Part shown: in pieces, positions 26,255 to 35,419 of the stretch
How the letters are laid out: each line of letters opens with the position of its first letter
How positions within the stretch are numbered: position 1 is the first letter of the stretch
Assembly: GCA_017640605.1 (NCBI GenBank)
Contig: JAEPQH010000016.1
Coordinates: 23,582 to 87,581, forward strand
Length of the DNA: 64,000 nt
Reading direction: 5' to 3'
Origin: Balneolaceae bacterium
GTDB taxonomy: Bacteria; Bacteroidota; Rhodothermia; Balneolales; Balneolaceae
Translations under genes and position numbers: made by a program
Notes under the pieces: generated by a model
Seen by the model: the letters and a program-made list of their open reading frames with translations, nothing else
What the model was told of the DNA's origin: nothing
Database searches by the model: none

Positions 26255-26269
26255 CAAGGAGAACTCATT

Positions 26270-26578
26270 ATGGCAACCCCGGAAATTTCAGGATTAGGCT
26301 TACCACAAGATGTAGAACTACGTCCGCGCCACTACGAAATTAGTGCCGGAGATATCGACAATTCTTTTGGCGATATGCTTACTGATGCCATTCAAAGTGT
26401 GGATGATACGATGAAATCATCGGAAGCGAGCGTACAAGATTTTGTGAGCGGAAAAACCGACAACATCCACGATGTAATGATTTCGATGCAGCAAGCACAG
26501 CTGAGCTTTCAAATGATGGTTGAAGTGCGCAACAAAATGGTAGAAACCTACCAGGAATTAAGCAGAATGCAGATCTGA
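26270..26578 (+). CDS. fliE: Hook-basal body protein FliE
   Basis: This 102-residue adaptor joins the MS ring to the rod and is among the first proteins exported. The C-terminal half has the family pattern VHDVMISMQQAQLSFQMMVEVRNKMVETYQEL (residues 60-100; here IHDVMISM and so on). The ribosome site AAGGAGA lies eight bases before the ATG. It sits just before fliF, as in many flagellar operons. Confidence 0.95.
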   Translation: MATPEISGLGLPQDVELRPRHYEISAGDIDNSFGDMLTDAIQSVDDTMKSSEASVQDFVSGKTDNIHDVMISMQQAQLSFQMMVEVRNKMVETYQELSRMQI

Positions 26579-26589
26579 CCTAACTAGCT

Positions 26590-28260
26590 ATGAACAAGTA
26601 CTTTCAACTCTTTCAGGATTTTTTCGGCCCATTAAGCAACGCACAACGCATGATGTTCATCGGGTTGTTCGTGGTAATTTTGGGGATGATCGGCGGCCTT
26701 TTTTATTGGTCGCAACAAGAAGACCAAATGTTGCTCTTCGGTGGGCTGGAATCTGAAGCGGCACAAGAAATTGTTACCGAATTAGAAACACGTGGCATAA
26801 AATACAGCTTGCAAGATGGCGGGCGTTCGATTTATGTGCCCAGCGACCGAGTGCACGAGTTGAGACTTGATTTAGCTCCAATGGGTGGAGGATTTACCGA
26901 CATTCAAGGCTATGAGTTATTTGATACCAATGCCTTGGGTATGACGGATTTTATGCAAGAAGTAAATAAAAAGAGAGCATTGGAAGGCGAATTGGCTCGT
27001 TCCATCAATAGTTTGGAGCAAGTTGAAAGTTCACGATTACATATTGTGCTACCGGAACGATCTCCGTTTGATGAAACCACCATTCAAGCATCCGCATCAG
27101 TGATATTAAATCTGAAAGCGAACCGAAGTCTTACTCCCGATCAGATTGAAGGGATAACAGCCTTAATTGCAGGTAGTGTTGAAGAGCTAGAGCCAACCAA
27201 CATCACGATTTTAGATCAGGCCGGTAATCGCCTCACCGACGAAATTGATTACGAATCTGAGTTTACGATGGGAACCACCCAGATGCAGCTACGCCAGAAA
27301 ACAGAAGCTTACCTCACTGATCGCGGCCAAAGTATGCTGGATCGTGTGTTAGGAGCAGGAAACAGTATTTTACGCGTTTCTGTAGAGCACAGTTTTGATC
27401 GAATTACCCGAGAGTCGGATTTGATCGACCCGGATAGCCGTACCGTTATTTCGGAAGAAAAAAGAGAACAAACCAATAACGATCAACAGAGAGAACCTGT
27501 ACCTATTGATAATTTGACGCCTATAGATCGTCGACAAGATGCCATTGTTGTGCAGGCCAACGACAACAGTAATGTTATCGAAACTCGAAACTACGAAGTA
27601 AATAGAACTCGAGAGGTTTACGAAAAGGGAGAAGGGGAAATCAATCGAATAACTGCATCTGTGCTGCTAAACTATAAGCAGGTTAAAACGGTAAATGAAG
27701 AAGGCGAAGAAATGATCGACTTCGAACCCTATTCGCCCGAAGAGGTTCAGCAATTTCGCGAAGCCGTAGAGCTTGCCATTGGAGTTAAGCCCGAACGAGG
27801 TGATTTACTCACTATTAATCAGTCTGAATTCTTTACCACGCAGTATGTAAGTGGAAATGCGTTTATGGCAACCCAGCCTGTGTATTCTACCGATATTATC
27901 CGTTGGGTGGTAATTGGGATTACTTTCGGTGTGATTCTGTTCTTGATCAATGGCATCAGAAAGAAAATGAGCATCGAAACAGAAATGGCGGTGAACTCAA
28001 ACTTCCAGGGCAATACAGAACTACCGGCGGGTGCTACGATGCAATCATTACCAGCCGGCGCGCAAGGTGGAGCCGCCATGCTTGAACCGGCTTTTGATGA
28101 AGATGGTAATCCGATTGAGCCGACTTTCCCGGCGGAAGCGGAAGCACCTGCCGAGCCTGAGGCTACCTACAACAAAGATGAAATCAAAGAATTTGTTGAG
28201 CTTAAACCAGCAATGGCAGCTCAAATATTGCGCGCGATGATGTCGCCGGATGAAGACTAA
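26590..28260 (+). CDS. fliF: MS-ring protein FliF
   Basis: This 556-residue protein forms the ring in the inner membrane on which the basal body is built. TM1 is at about residues 19-40 and TM2 at about 437-457. Between them are the periplasmic ring-building domains, recognisable from ALEGELARSINSLEQVESSRLHIVLPER (split in family alignments) and RPDQIEGI-type blocks. The C-terminal acidic tail after TM2 is the FliG-binding region (KPAMAAQILRAMM at the end). Length and architecture are normal. Confidence 0.97.
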   Translation: MNKYFQLFQDFFGPLSNAQRMMFIGLFVVILGMIGGLFYWSQQEDQMLLFGGLESEAAQEIVTELETRGIKYSLQDGGRSIYVPSDRVHELRLDLAPMGGGFTDIQGYELFDTNALGMTDFMQEVNKKRALEGELARSINSLEQVESSRLHIVLPERSPFDETTIQASASVILNLKANRSLTPDQIEGITALIAGSVEELEPTNITILDQAGNRLTDEIDYESEFTMGTTQMQLRQKTEAYLTDRGQSMLDRVLGAGNSILRVSVEHSFDRITRESDLIDPDSRTVISEEKREQTNNDQQREPVPIDNLTPIDRRQDAIVVQANDNSNVIETRNYEVNRTREVYEKGEGEINRITASVLLNYKQVKTVNEEGEEMIDFEPYSPEEVQQFREAVELAIGVKPERGDLLTINQSEFFTTQYVSGNAFMATQPVYSTDIIRWVVIGITFGVILFLINGIRKKMSIETEMAVNSNFQGNTELPAGATMQSLPAGAQGGAAMLEPAFDEDGNPIEPTFPAEAEAPAEPEATYNKDEIKEFVELKPAMAAQILRAMMSPDED

Positions 28261-28277
28261 CTATCTATTTTTTAAAC

Positions 28278-29318
28278 ATGAGCGAAGAAGCAACAGCAAC
28301 CGCCGAAGCAACCGATAAAGCAGAATTGAATCTGACCGGGCCACAAAAAGCCGCCATTCTCATTATGAGCGTTGGCACAAAGTCGGCCACGGAAATGATG
28401 AAATCGCTGACGGAAAAAGAAATTGAGCAGATAACGCTCGAAATCGCACGAATGAAGAATATTCGTCCTGAAATGGTAGATGCCGTTTTGCAGGAATATT
28501 ACACACTGATGGAAGTAAAACAGTATGTAATAAATGGCGGTATGGATTACGCCCAACAGCTGTTAAATGAGTTGGGTGGCGATTCCGAGAAAATGATGAA
28601 AAAGCTGCGAGCTCAATCGGGTAGTACTGTATTTAAAGAGTTCCAGGAAACTAAGACTACTCAGATTGCTGATTTCATCCGGGGCGAACATCCACAGGTT
28701 GCAGCGTTAATTTTCTCACAATTACGTGTTGAAAAAACAGCGGAAATACTGGCCTTACTCGACAAAGAAATGCAGGGAGAAATAACCTATCGTCTTGCCA
28801 TGATGGAAACCATTTCGCCGGATGTTATTGATGAAATAGAAGAAGTGATTAAAGAGCACATGGGCGGAATGGATAATTTGGGCGATCGCGTGAAGAGCGG
28901 TACAAGTATTGTGGCTCAGATTTTGAACGGTGCCGATGTGAAGGTAGAAAAAAACGTACTCGAAGCCATCGACGAACGCGACCCGGAAGTTGCGCAGGAA
29001 ATCAAAGAGCAGATGTTCCTATTCGAAGATATCGCACACTTCGACGACAAAACTATTCAAATCGTTATCAACGAGCTCGACAAACAGGATATGGTACTTG
29101 GTTTAAAAGGTGTGGTTGATGAAATCACCTCCAAATTCCTAAGCAACATGTCTTCAAGAGCGGCAGATATGTTACGTGAGGATATGGACGCACTAGGACC
29201 TGTTCCGCTGAAAGAAGTGAAAGATGCGCAGAACCGAATCATCAAGAAAATCAAGGCCCTTGAGGATGCCGGACAAATTAGTACTCGTCAGGCCGGTGAA
29301 GAAGAGGTTGTGGAGTAA
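28278..29318 (+). CDS. fliG: Motor switch protein FliG
   Basis: This 346-residue C-ring protein binds FliF and touches MotA to generate torque. The N-terminal FliF-binding domain, the central ARM domain (FIRGEHPQVAALIFSQL) and the C-terminal domain with the charged torque helix (DMLREDMDALGPVPLKEV) are all present. An acidic, alanine- and threonine-rich 15-residue leader precedes the first helix. It follows fliF by 17 bases. Confidence 0.97.
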   Translation: MSEEATATAEATDKAELNLTGPQKAAILIMSVGTKSATEMMKSLTEKEIEQITLEIARMKNIRPEMVDAVLQEYYTLMEVKQYVINGGMDYAQQLLNELGGDSEKMMKKLRAQSGSTVFKEFQETKTTQIADFIRGEHPQVAALIFSQLRVEKTAEILALLDKEMQGEITYRLAMMETISPDVIDEIEEVIKEHMGGMDNLGDRVKSGTSIVAQILNGADVKVEKNVLEAIDERDPEVAQEIKEQMFLFEDIAHFDDKTIQIVINELDKQDMVLGLKGVVDEITSKFLSNMSSRAADMLREDMDALGPVPLKEVKDAQNRIIKKIKALEDAGQISTRQAGEEEVVE

Positions 29319-29320
29319 CG

Positions 29321-30046
29321 ATGAAAACTCAGCGCGTACTTGACGAAAATCAGATTAACTGGTACAAAAACGACAGTACCCGACTGAATTACAAAATGTT
29401 ATTCGGTGAGGAGCAGGAATCAGAAGTGATCACTGCTGAAGAACGAGTCCCCAGGGAATACTCGGAGCCTGTTTCACCGAATGCCGAAGAACTTGTGAAA
29501 AAAGCGCAGGAAGATCGTGATCAGAAATGGAAAATTAAGGTAGAAAAAACCAGATCTGAAGCACATCAGGCAGGGTACGAGGAAGGATATAAGGCTGGTT
29601 TTGAGCAAGCACAACAAGAAATAGAAGAAAAACTAATGGTTGTGCAACAGATGATAGAGCAAGGGCAAAACGAATGGAAAAAACGTCAAGAGTTGATCGA
29701 TCCCGGTGTACTCGATCTTGCTTTCGAAATAGCGGAAGCAATAATTGGAGTACCCATCGAACATCCTGATCTCCGTAATACATTGGAGTTATCTCTAGGA
29801 CCTTTGTTGGAACGCATCGACAACCAGTCGAAACCTGTACTTTTAGTAGCCGAAAGCGACTATGAGTACATTCTGAAACTAAAAGAAGAATATGCCCCCG
29901 AAACTTTCGTGAAAATAAGAGTTTCTGAGGATTGCCAACCCGGTGAATTCCACTTCGAATCTACACAGGAAGTTGTAGTAAAAAATGTGAAGCAATCCCT
30001 AAAGGATTTTAGGAAAAATATACCGGTTCCCACCTGGAAGGATTAA
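29321..30046 (+). CDS. fliH: Flagellar export stator FliH
   Basis: This 241-residue cytoplasmic protein anchors and regulates the FliI ATPase. The middle contains glycine-spaced helices (AHQAGYEEGYKAGFEQAQQE), the AxxxG/GxxxG repeat typical of FliH. The C-terminal domain (about 115-225) resembles V-type ATPase stator subunits. It starts two bases after the fliG stop and ends three bases before fliI. Confidence 0.92.
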   Translation: MKTQRVLDENQINWYKNDSTRLNYKMLFGEEQESEVITAEERVPREYSEPVSPNAEELVKKAQEDRDQKWKIKVEKTRSEAHQAGYEEGYKAGFEQAQQEIEEKLMVVQQMIEQGQNEWKKRQELIDPGVLDLAFEIAEAIIGVPIEHPDLRNTLELSLGPLLERIDNQSKPVLLVAESDYEYILKLKEEYAPETFVKIRVSEDCQPGEFHFESTQEVVVKNVKQSLKDFRKNIPVPTWKD

Positions 30047-30049
30047 GCC

Positions 30050-31366
30050 ATGGCACTCGCTAATCAGTTCGAATTAGTTAGAAACACCCTTCAACAACCC
30101 GTTAAACCGGCTAAGCGATTTGGAAAAGTATCCGGTATTGTCGGGAATATTGTAGAATGTACAGGGTTGGAAGCCAGTGTTGGAGAAATGTATGGCATCC
30201 AAACTATTTTAGGTACTACCATTGGCGCCGAAGTGGTTGGTTTAAAAGATGGAAAAACTCTACTTATGCCTTACGATCGGGTTGTAGGGATGAAAAACGG
30301 CTGCCTGGTGGAAAGTATGGGTGAATCGCTTAATGTTGGAGTAGGTGATCACTTACTTGGACGTGTAGTTGATTCGAATGGCGAGCCAATGGATAATTTA
30401 GGTCCGGTTTTAACCAGCGCATCTCAACCTATTCAGAATAATCCACCTTCGCCAATGGATCGCGCCCCAATTAATGAAATAATGTTCACGGGAGTTCGCG
30501 CTTTGGATGGATTAAACACTATCGGAGTGGGGCAAAGAGTTGGTTTATTTGCCGGATCAGGTGTGGGAAAAAGTACGTTGATGGGAATGATTGCGAAATC
30601 ATCATCAGCTGATATTAATGTGATTGCCCTGATTGGTGAACGTGGTAGAGAGGTGCACGAATTTATCTACGAAACTTTAGGTGAAGAAGGACTATCGCGC
30701 TCGGTGGTAGTTGCCGCAACTTCCGATACAGCTGCCATGAGTCGTGTAAAAGGTGCTTTTACTGCAACAGCTATTGCCGAATATTTCCGTGATCAAGGAA
30801 AAAATGTCCTGCTAATGATGGACTCGGTTACACGAGTTGCCATGGCGCAACGAGAAATTGGTTTAGCCTCGGGCGAACCCCCAACCACAAAGGGCTATAC
30901 ACCCTCCGTATTCACGATTTTACCCAAATTACTGGAGCGACCCGGTAAAACTAAAAAAGGAAGTATAACCGGACTGTACACCGTATTGGTTGATAGTGAT
31001 GATATGAATGAGCCTATTGCTGATGCCGTTCGGTCTATTTTGGACGGCCACATCGTACTATCTCGCCGTTTAGCTCATAAAAATCATTATCCTGCAATTG
31101 ATGTGCTGGAAAGTATTTCCCGTGTGATGCCCAAAATTGTTACCAAAGAACAACGGGTTACATCCATGAAAGCAAGAGAATTATTAGCCACCTATAGAGA
31201 GGCTGAAGATCTTATTAATATTGGCGCTTATGTAAAGGGTTCTAATCCAAAAATTGATAATGCGATAAAAAAACATCCTGATTTGGAATCATTTTTGATA
31301 CAGGATATGGACCAGAGTGACTTTGACACGAATCTCTGGAATTCTCTAAGCAAAATTGTTGAATAA
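30050..31366 (+). CDS. fliI: Flagellar export ATPase FliI
   Basis: This 438-residue hexameric ATPase of the type III export apparatus is related to F1-beta. It has the P-loop GLFAGSGVGKSTLMG (about residues 166-180), Walker B region VLLMMDSVTRVAMAQREIGL and the family block TKGYTPSVFTILPKLLERPG. It energises unfolding and delivery of export substrates together with FliH and FliJ. Confidence 0.98.
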   Translation: MALANQFELVRNTLQQPVKPAKRFGKVSGIVGNIVECTGLEASVGEMYGIQTILGTTIGAEVVGLKDGKTLLMPYDRVVGMKNGCLVESMGESLNVGVGDHLLGRVVDSNGEPMDNLGPVLTSASQPIQNNPPSPMDRAPINEIMFTGVRALDGLNTIGVGQRVGLFAGSGVGKSTLMGMIAKSSSADINVIALIGERGREVHEFIYETLGEEGLSRSVVVAATSDTAAMSRVKGAFTATAIAEYFRDQGKNVLLMMDSVTRVAMAQREIGLASGEPPTTKGYTPSVFTILPKLLERPGKTKKGSITGLYTVLVDSDDMNEPIADAVRSILDGHIVLSRRLAHKNHYPAIDVLESISRVMPKIVTKEQRVTSMKARELLATYREAEDLINIGAYVKGSNPKIDNAIKKHPDLESFLIQDMDQSDFDTNLWNSLSKIVE

Positions 31367-31380
31367 TCACACCTAGGATT

Positions 31381-31809
31381 ATGAAGTTTAAATTCTCTCT
31401 CGAACCGGTATTAAAAGTAAGACAGCATCAGGAAAAAGTTCAGCAGCAAAAGCTGGCTGAAGAAATGACCAACAAGAATAAGATCACCACACTGCGGGCA
31501 GAGGTAAAAGGAAAATTAGAGAACTATCTCGAAAATCAGCAGGGAGATAAAGTGGCAAATATTCATACGATTAAACGCCACAATGCACATTTAGTGCATG
31601 TGAATGATCACATCAATCGCTTGAAGCAAGAGGAAAACAAAGCCAGCGAGAAAGTACAAGAAGAGAGAGGTAAACTGGCCGAAGCGTTCAAAAAGCTAAG
31701 TATTCTAGAAAAAGTGAAAGAGAATGAGCAAGGTGTTTTTGTGAAAGAATTAGCCAAGAGCGATCAAAAGTTTATGGACGAAATTTCATCCCAATCTTTT
31801 AGCAGATAA
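31381..31809 (+). CDS. fliJ: Flagellar export chaperone FliJ
   Basis: This 142-residue, almost wholly coiled-coil protein starts KFKFSLEPVLKVRQHQEKV, the typical N-terminus of FliJ. It is the gamma-subunit-like stalk of the export ATPase and also handles chaperones. The position directly after fliI and the length support the call, although coiled-coil proteins are weakly conserved. Confidence 0.9.
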   Translation: MKFKFSLEPVLKVRQHQEKVQQQKLAEEMTNKNKITTLRAEVKGKLENYLENQQGDKVANIHTIKRHNAHLVHVNDHINRLKQEENKASEKVQEERGKLAEAFKKLSILEKVKENEQGVFVKELAKSDQKFMDEISSQSFSR

Positions 31810-31814
31810 GAACA

Positions 31815-32426
31815 ATGAGTAAAGGAGCTATTGTAAAAATTGCAGGTTTCCTGGTAGTACCAATTCTGATCATGTTGGTAGTGGTTTACTTGCTATATCC
31901 AATGATAAACAGCGAAAGGTACGATTTGATTGTAAGAACAAATGGAACCATGGTTGATTCCCTGGCTTTAGATTCCCTTGCTCGAATTGATAGCATCGCT
32001 ACCGCAGATTCGCTGGCTCAACTAGAGAAATTAACAAGTGCCCAATTCGCTCTAGATCTGGACAGAAAGTGGTCGACCAAAGTGGATTCGCTCGAACGAA
32101 TGGTATACTTACTGAGTGCGCGATTAGAAGGCCTCCAAACAGCGAGTGATGTGAGAAAGCAAAATGAAGTGCCCGCAGACTCGGAAGAAGACAAAACGAA
32201 TAATGAACCGTCTATTGATGAAATGCTGAATAACGAAGCATTCAAAGATCGGGTGAAAAGTTTACTGAATCTGGAGGAGGACGAACTGGCTCCGATCCTG
32301 GATAAAATGACCAGCAATCAATTGGTGCGATTATACACTGAGGCCGGAAACACACAACGAGAGAAAATTCTCAGAGCTCTGAATTCGGAGCGTGCGGCTC
32401 GCTTAATTACTGAAGTAATGCTATGA
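31815..32426 (+). CDS. MotE/FlbB-like membrane protein
   Basis: This 203-residue protein has one N-terminal TM (about 8-29) and a Ser/Asp-rich stretch with repeated DSLA and DSIA units. A coiled coil (about 70-105) and an acidic linker follow. The C-terminal MgtE-N-like helical domain (about 135-203) contains LAPILDKMTSNQLVRLY and NSERAARLITEVM. Such proteins (MotE, FlbB) lie between fliJ and fliK in several phyla and help build or gate the stator. The next gene overlaps by four bases (ATGA). It is assigned by architecture and position. Confidence 0.75.
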   Translation: MSKGAIVKIAGFLVVPILIMLVVVYLLYPMINSERYDLIVRTNGTMVDSLALDSLARIDSIATADSLAQLEKLTSAQFALDLDRKWSTKVDSLERMVYLLSARLEGLQTASDVRKQNEVPADSEEDKTNNEPSIDEMLNNEAFKDRVKSLLNLEEDELAPILDKMTSNQLVRLYTEAGNTQREKILRALNSERAARLITEVML

Positions 32427-34630
32427 TCGGCGACCTGATTCCAAATATCCCAAGTGAAGCTAAAACTGCAACGGATGCAACTAAAGGTGCAAGTGAAGTT
32501 GAAAAAGGAGTTTTTTCATCACTATTAAAAACTTTTGAACAAGCCGTTCAATCGAAGGGAAGTAATGGGAATCAGAGTTTAACCGGCAATCAAAAAGCGG
32601 TAGTAAACCAAGAGCAAGGTGCAAAATCTGCGTCAGAGGATGCATCACCGGAGGAAACTGATGCGGCTGAATTAAATAATGAGGAGTCCGGTGAACTTGA
32701 AAATGAACAATCAGCAAAAGGTGTTCATCCATCCGAAAGCGATAAAATAGTTGAAGAAGGAAGTAACGAGCACAACGTTATTGGCGAAAAAATTCCGGTT
32801 AATTTTTCTGAACAGGAAGCGGTTCAACAACAAATAAATGCAGACTCGACAGATAATAGTAAAACAGAAGTTGAAGCTAATTCTGAACCGATAGTCCATT
32901 CTGAAGCAGAAACGCAGAGCAACGAAAATGGTTCGTTAACTCGACACTCTTCCGTGGTTGATACTGTTGCTCTCGCTGAAAACCCAACATCCAATCAATC
33001 TCTTGATTCAAGCGATGACGTTCAATTAAAGCCAAAGGAGCTTACTCCTGAAATCTCAACAGCCCAGAGACGCGTAGTAGATCAACAAGCAGTTTTAGGG
33101 GAAGGAAAAAATATTTTAACCGATGAGCATGTAAAAGATAATGCGATCACGGGTTCGGTTTCGAATGAGGTAAAAGGAAAAAAACTAACAGGATTGACCA
33201 AGCCGGTTAGTGGTGAGGGCATACCAGAAGAATCAAATAATGCGATTCTCGATCAGAAGTCTTCAGCAAAGATAGATGCAGCTGCTTCCGCAATTTCCAC
33301 AGAACAACCTGTTGATTCGCTGAAAGAGATTAGTGGTCTGGAAGATAATAGTACAAGAAATGTAGTTTCGGAAGCTCAGACCAAAGAAAAAGTTACCGAT
33401 TCCGAGCCAATAGTAGATGACGTAGTACAACAAGCTGCTAAAATATCTTCAATAGAAAGCGATACAACTTTAGTAAAAGAGATAAAAGCGGAAGATAACA
33501 GTGCTTCCTTTCAAGAAAGTCCGTTGAGATCACAACCTAGCGTTGAGCATCCAGTACAGAATGCAGGTGTTGAAACTTCTACTCCACTAGCAGATGAAGC
33601 CAAGAACTTTCTCAAATCAGAAGAGAAAGAAATTCCCCAGAATAAGCAGGTTGATTCGAGCCAATTGGAAAGAACGGTATTGCCTGAACAGCAACCGGTG
33701 AGACTTGAGCTTGCAAAAGAGGTGCTAATTCAGCAACAATTCCGCAATTCTGAACAAATTCAAAATAACAAGGAAGTTGCTAGTGCTGCATTTCCAATCA
33801 GTTTTTCTACAACTCAAAGCAGCGAAATTTTACAGGTAATTCAGCAAAATAAAGCGTTGGCAAAAGTGACTAAAGATGTAAAAAGTCACCGTTTTGCATT
33901 ATCCAACACCGAACAAGCTGAAACCAGACTGAAACTTCTAGTTGACTCCGTGCGGCCGGAAATACTTTCATCGCGAGAGCTTCCGGCCGATTTTATCACC
34001 ACATCTACCGATGTTGAAATTAACGGCTTTCCAATGCTATCCGGCGCTCTTACGAACGAGCAAGAATTGATGCTAAAAGAGTTGATGGTGGAAACAACAT
34101 CAGGAAAAGAGGTAAAAAATTCCGAAGCCAATGGCTTTAGCTTTTTACGATTAAGCGACCTGCCCATTCTGAATAATTCGGCCAGACGGTCGTTAGTTGG
34201 TAATTTCGGAAAGGTACTACAGGAAAGTTTAAAAGCTGATCAGGCCAACAAAACCGAACAATGGCAAAAACATTCCTTTAAGCTTGAAGAAGGAAACAGC
34301 ATTGATCTTACAACCAAGAATATTGATGGTGTTTTGCATGTGAAGCTTGCAGCAAGTAATCCGGAATTAAACCGATTGTTACAAAGCATGGAGCAGGAAA
34401 TAAAAGACCATTTAAAGGAAGAATTAGGCCTTGATTTGGATTTGCAATTCGATCAATCATCGGGAGAAAAAGACGCTGAGAGCCTCCAAAAGGGCATTTT
34501 AAACGAGAAAATGAAAATTGCTGCAAATCAGGCACGCGAATTGCAACAGGGAGAAACAGGTAAAACTAACTCCGGTTTATCCACTTCTATCCGAACCTTC
34601 GGATACAACCAAATGGAATGGACCGCTTAA
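32423..34630 (+). CDS. fliK: Hook-length control protein FliK
   Basis: This protein has 735 residues, much longer than common FliK (about 400). About 500 residues are acidic, Ser/Glu/Asn-rich and probably unfolded, the molecular-ruler part. The C-terminal domain (about 600-690) has the Flg_hook pattern: EGNSIDLTTKNIDGVLHVKL and LNRLLQSMEQEIKDHLKEEL. FliK measures hook length and switches FlhB specificity. A longer N-terminal part may imply a longer hook. The start overlaps the previous stop (ATGA). Confidence 0.88.
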   Translation: MIGDLIPNIPSEAKTATDATKGASEVEKGVFSSLLKTFEQAVQSKGSNGNQSLTGNQKAVVNQEQGAKSASEDASPEETDAAELNNEESGELENEQSAKGVHPSESDKIVEEGSNEHNVIGEKIPVNFSEQEAVQQQINADSTDNSKTEVEANSEPIVHSEAETQSNENGSLTRHSSVVDTVALAENPTSNQSLDSSDDVQLKPKELTPEISTAQRRVVDQQAVLGEGKNILTDEHVKDNAITGSVSNEVKGKKLTGLTKPVSGEGIPEESNNAILDQKSSAKIDAAASAISTEQPVDSLKEISGLEDNSTRNVVSEAQTKEKVTDSEPIVDDVVQQAAKISSIESDTTLVKEIKAEDNSASFQESPLRSQPSVEHPVQNAGVETSTPLADEAKNFLKSEEKEIPQNKQVDSSQLERTVLPEQQPVRLELAKEVLIQQQFRNSEQIQNNKEVASAAFPISFSTTQSSEILQVIQQNKALAKVTKDVKSHRFALSNTEQAETRLKLLVDSVRPEILSSRELPADFITTSTDVEINGFPMLSGALTNEQELMLKELMVETTSGKEVKNSEANGFSFLRLSDLPILNNSARRSLVGNFGKVLQESLKADQANKTEQWQKHSFKLEEGNSIDLTTKNIDGVLHVKLAASNPELNRLLQSMEQEIKDHLKEELGLDLDLQFDQSSGEKDAESLQKGILNEKMKIAANQARELQQGETGKTNSGLSTSIRTFGYNQMEWTA

Positions 34631-34639
34631 TTTAGAATC

Positions 34640-35323
34640 ATGGAAATATCAGGAATCAACCCAACTCTATTGCAAGGTAATACACAGGCTCAGGGCAAAA
34701 GCTCCCTAGGTCAGCAAGAGTTTCTGCAGCTATTGGTAGCGCAGATGAGAAATCAGGATCCTGTGAATCCAATGGATGGTGCCGAGTTTGCATCACAGCT
34801 TGCGCAGTTCAACTCTGTGGAACAATTGATTAGTGTAAACCAGGGGTTGGATCAGTTGGCGATGAGCCAAGATTTGATGGGCTCGAGTTTAACAAACTCA
34901 ATGGCGGCTTCATTAACCGGAAAAGATATCCGTGCCTTAAGCGACCAAGTATTCTTAAGCAGTGAAGGCGAGGCCGAGATCAACTTTAAGTTAAACGATT
35001 CGGCTTCTGATGTAGAAATTATAGTACGTACAGCCAGTGGCGCTGAAGTACGACGAGAAAATTTATCCGGAATCCCTTCAGGCGACAGTGCCTGGACTTG
35101 GGATGGATTGAACAACAACGGCGAGCGTATGGGCGAAGGCGAATACACAGTTGAAGTTGTTGCCAAGAACGGAGCGAACAATGTTGGGGCACTAACTTTT
35201 ATTGAAGGTTTTGCAAGTAAAGTGCGCTATACCTCGCAAGGGGTGTATTTGTCGGTGAATGGAATTGATATTCCGATCGGCGATGTGGAAGAAGTGGGCA
35301 CAACACCCAAATCTGAAGATTAG
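34640..35323 (+). CDS. flgD: Hook capping protein FlgD
   Basis: This 227-residue scaffold directs hook polymerisation. The N-terminus has GQQEFLQLLVAQMRNQDPVN and EFASQLAQFNSVEQL, diagnostic of FlgD. The C-terminal part contains a FlgD Ig-like domain (SAWTWDGLNNNGERMGEG). It lies between fliK and flgE as in most operons. The N-terminal part is kept in full, so it should be exportable. Confidence 0.97.
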   Translation: MEISGINPTLLQGNTQAQGKSSLGQQEFLQLLVAQMRNQDPVNPMDGAEFASQLAQFNSVEQLISVNQGLDQLAMSQDLMGSSLTNSMAASLTGKDIRALSDQVFLSSEGEAEINFKLNDSASDVEIIVRTASGAEVRRENLSGIPSGDSAWTWDGLNNNGERMGEGEYTVEVVAKNGANNVGALTFIEGFASKVRYTSQGVYLSVNGIDIPIGDVEEVGTTPKSED

Positions 35324-35419
35324 AATTTAAGTAAATAGATAACTATAACGGGTTGCTCGTCAAAAAGAGAGCACCATTCGCAGCCAAAACATGCTGCCAT
35401 TAAAAACAGGAGAACTCTC

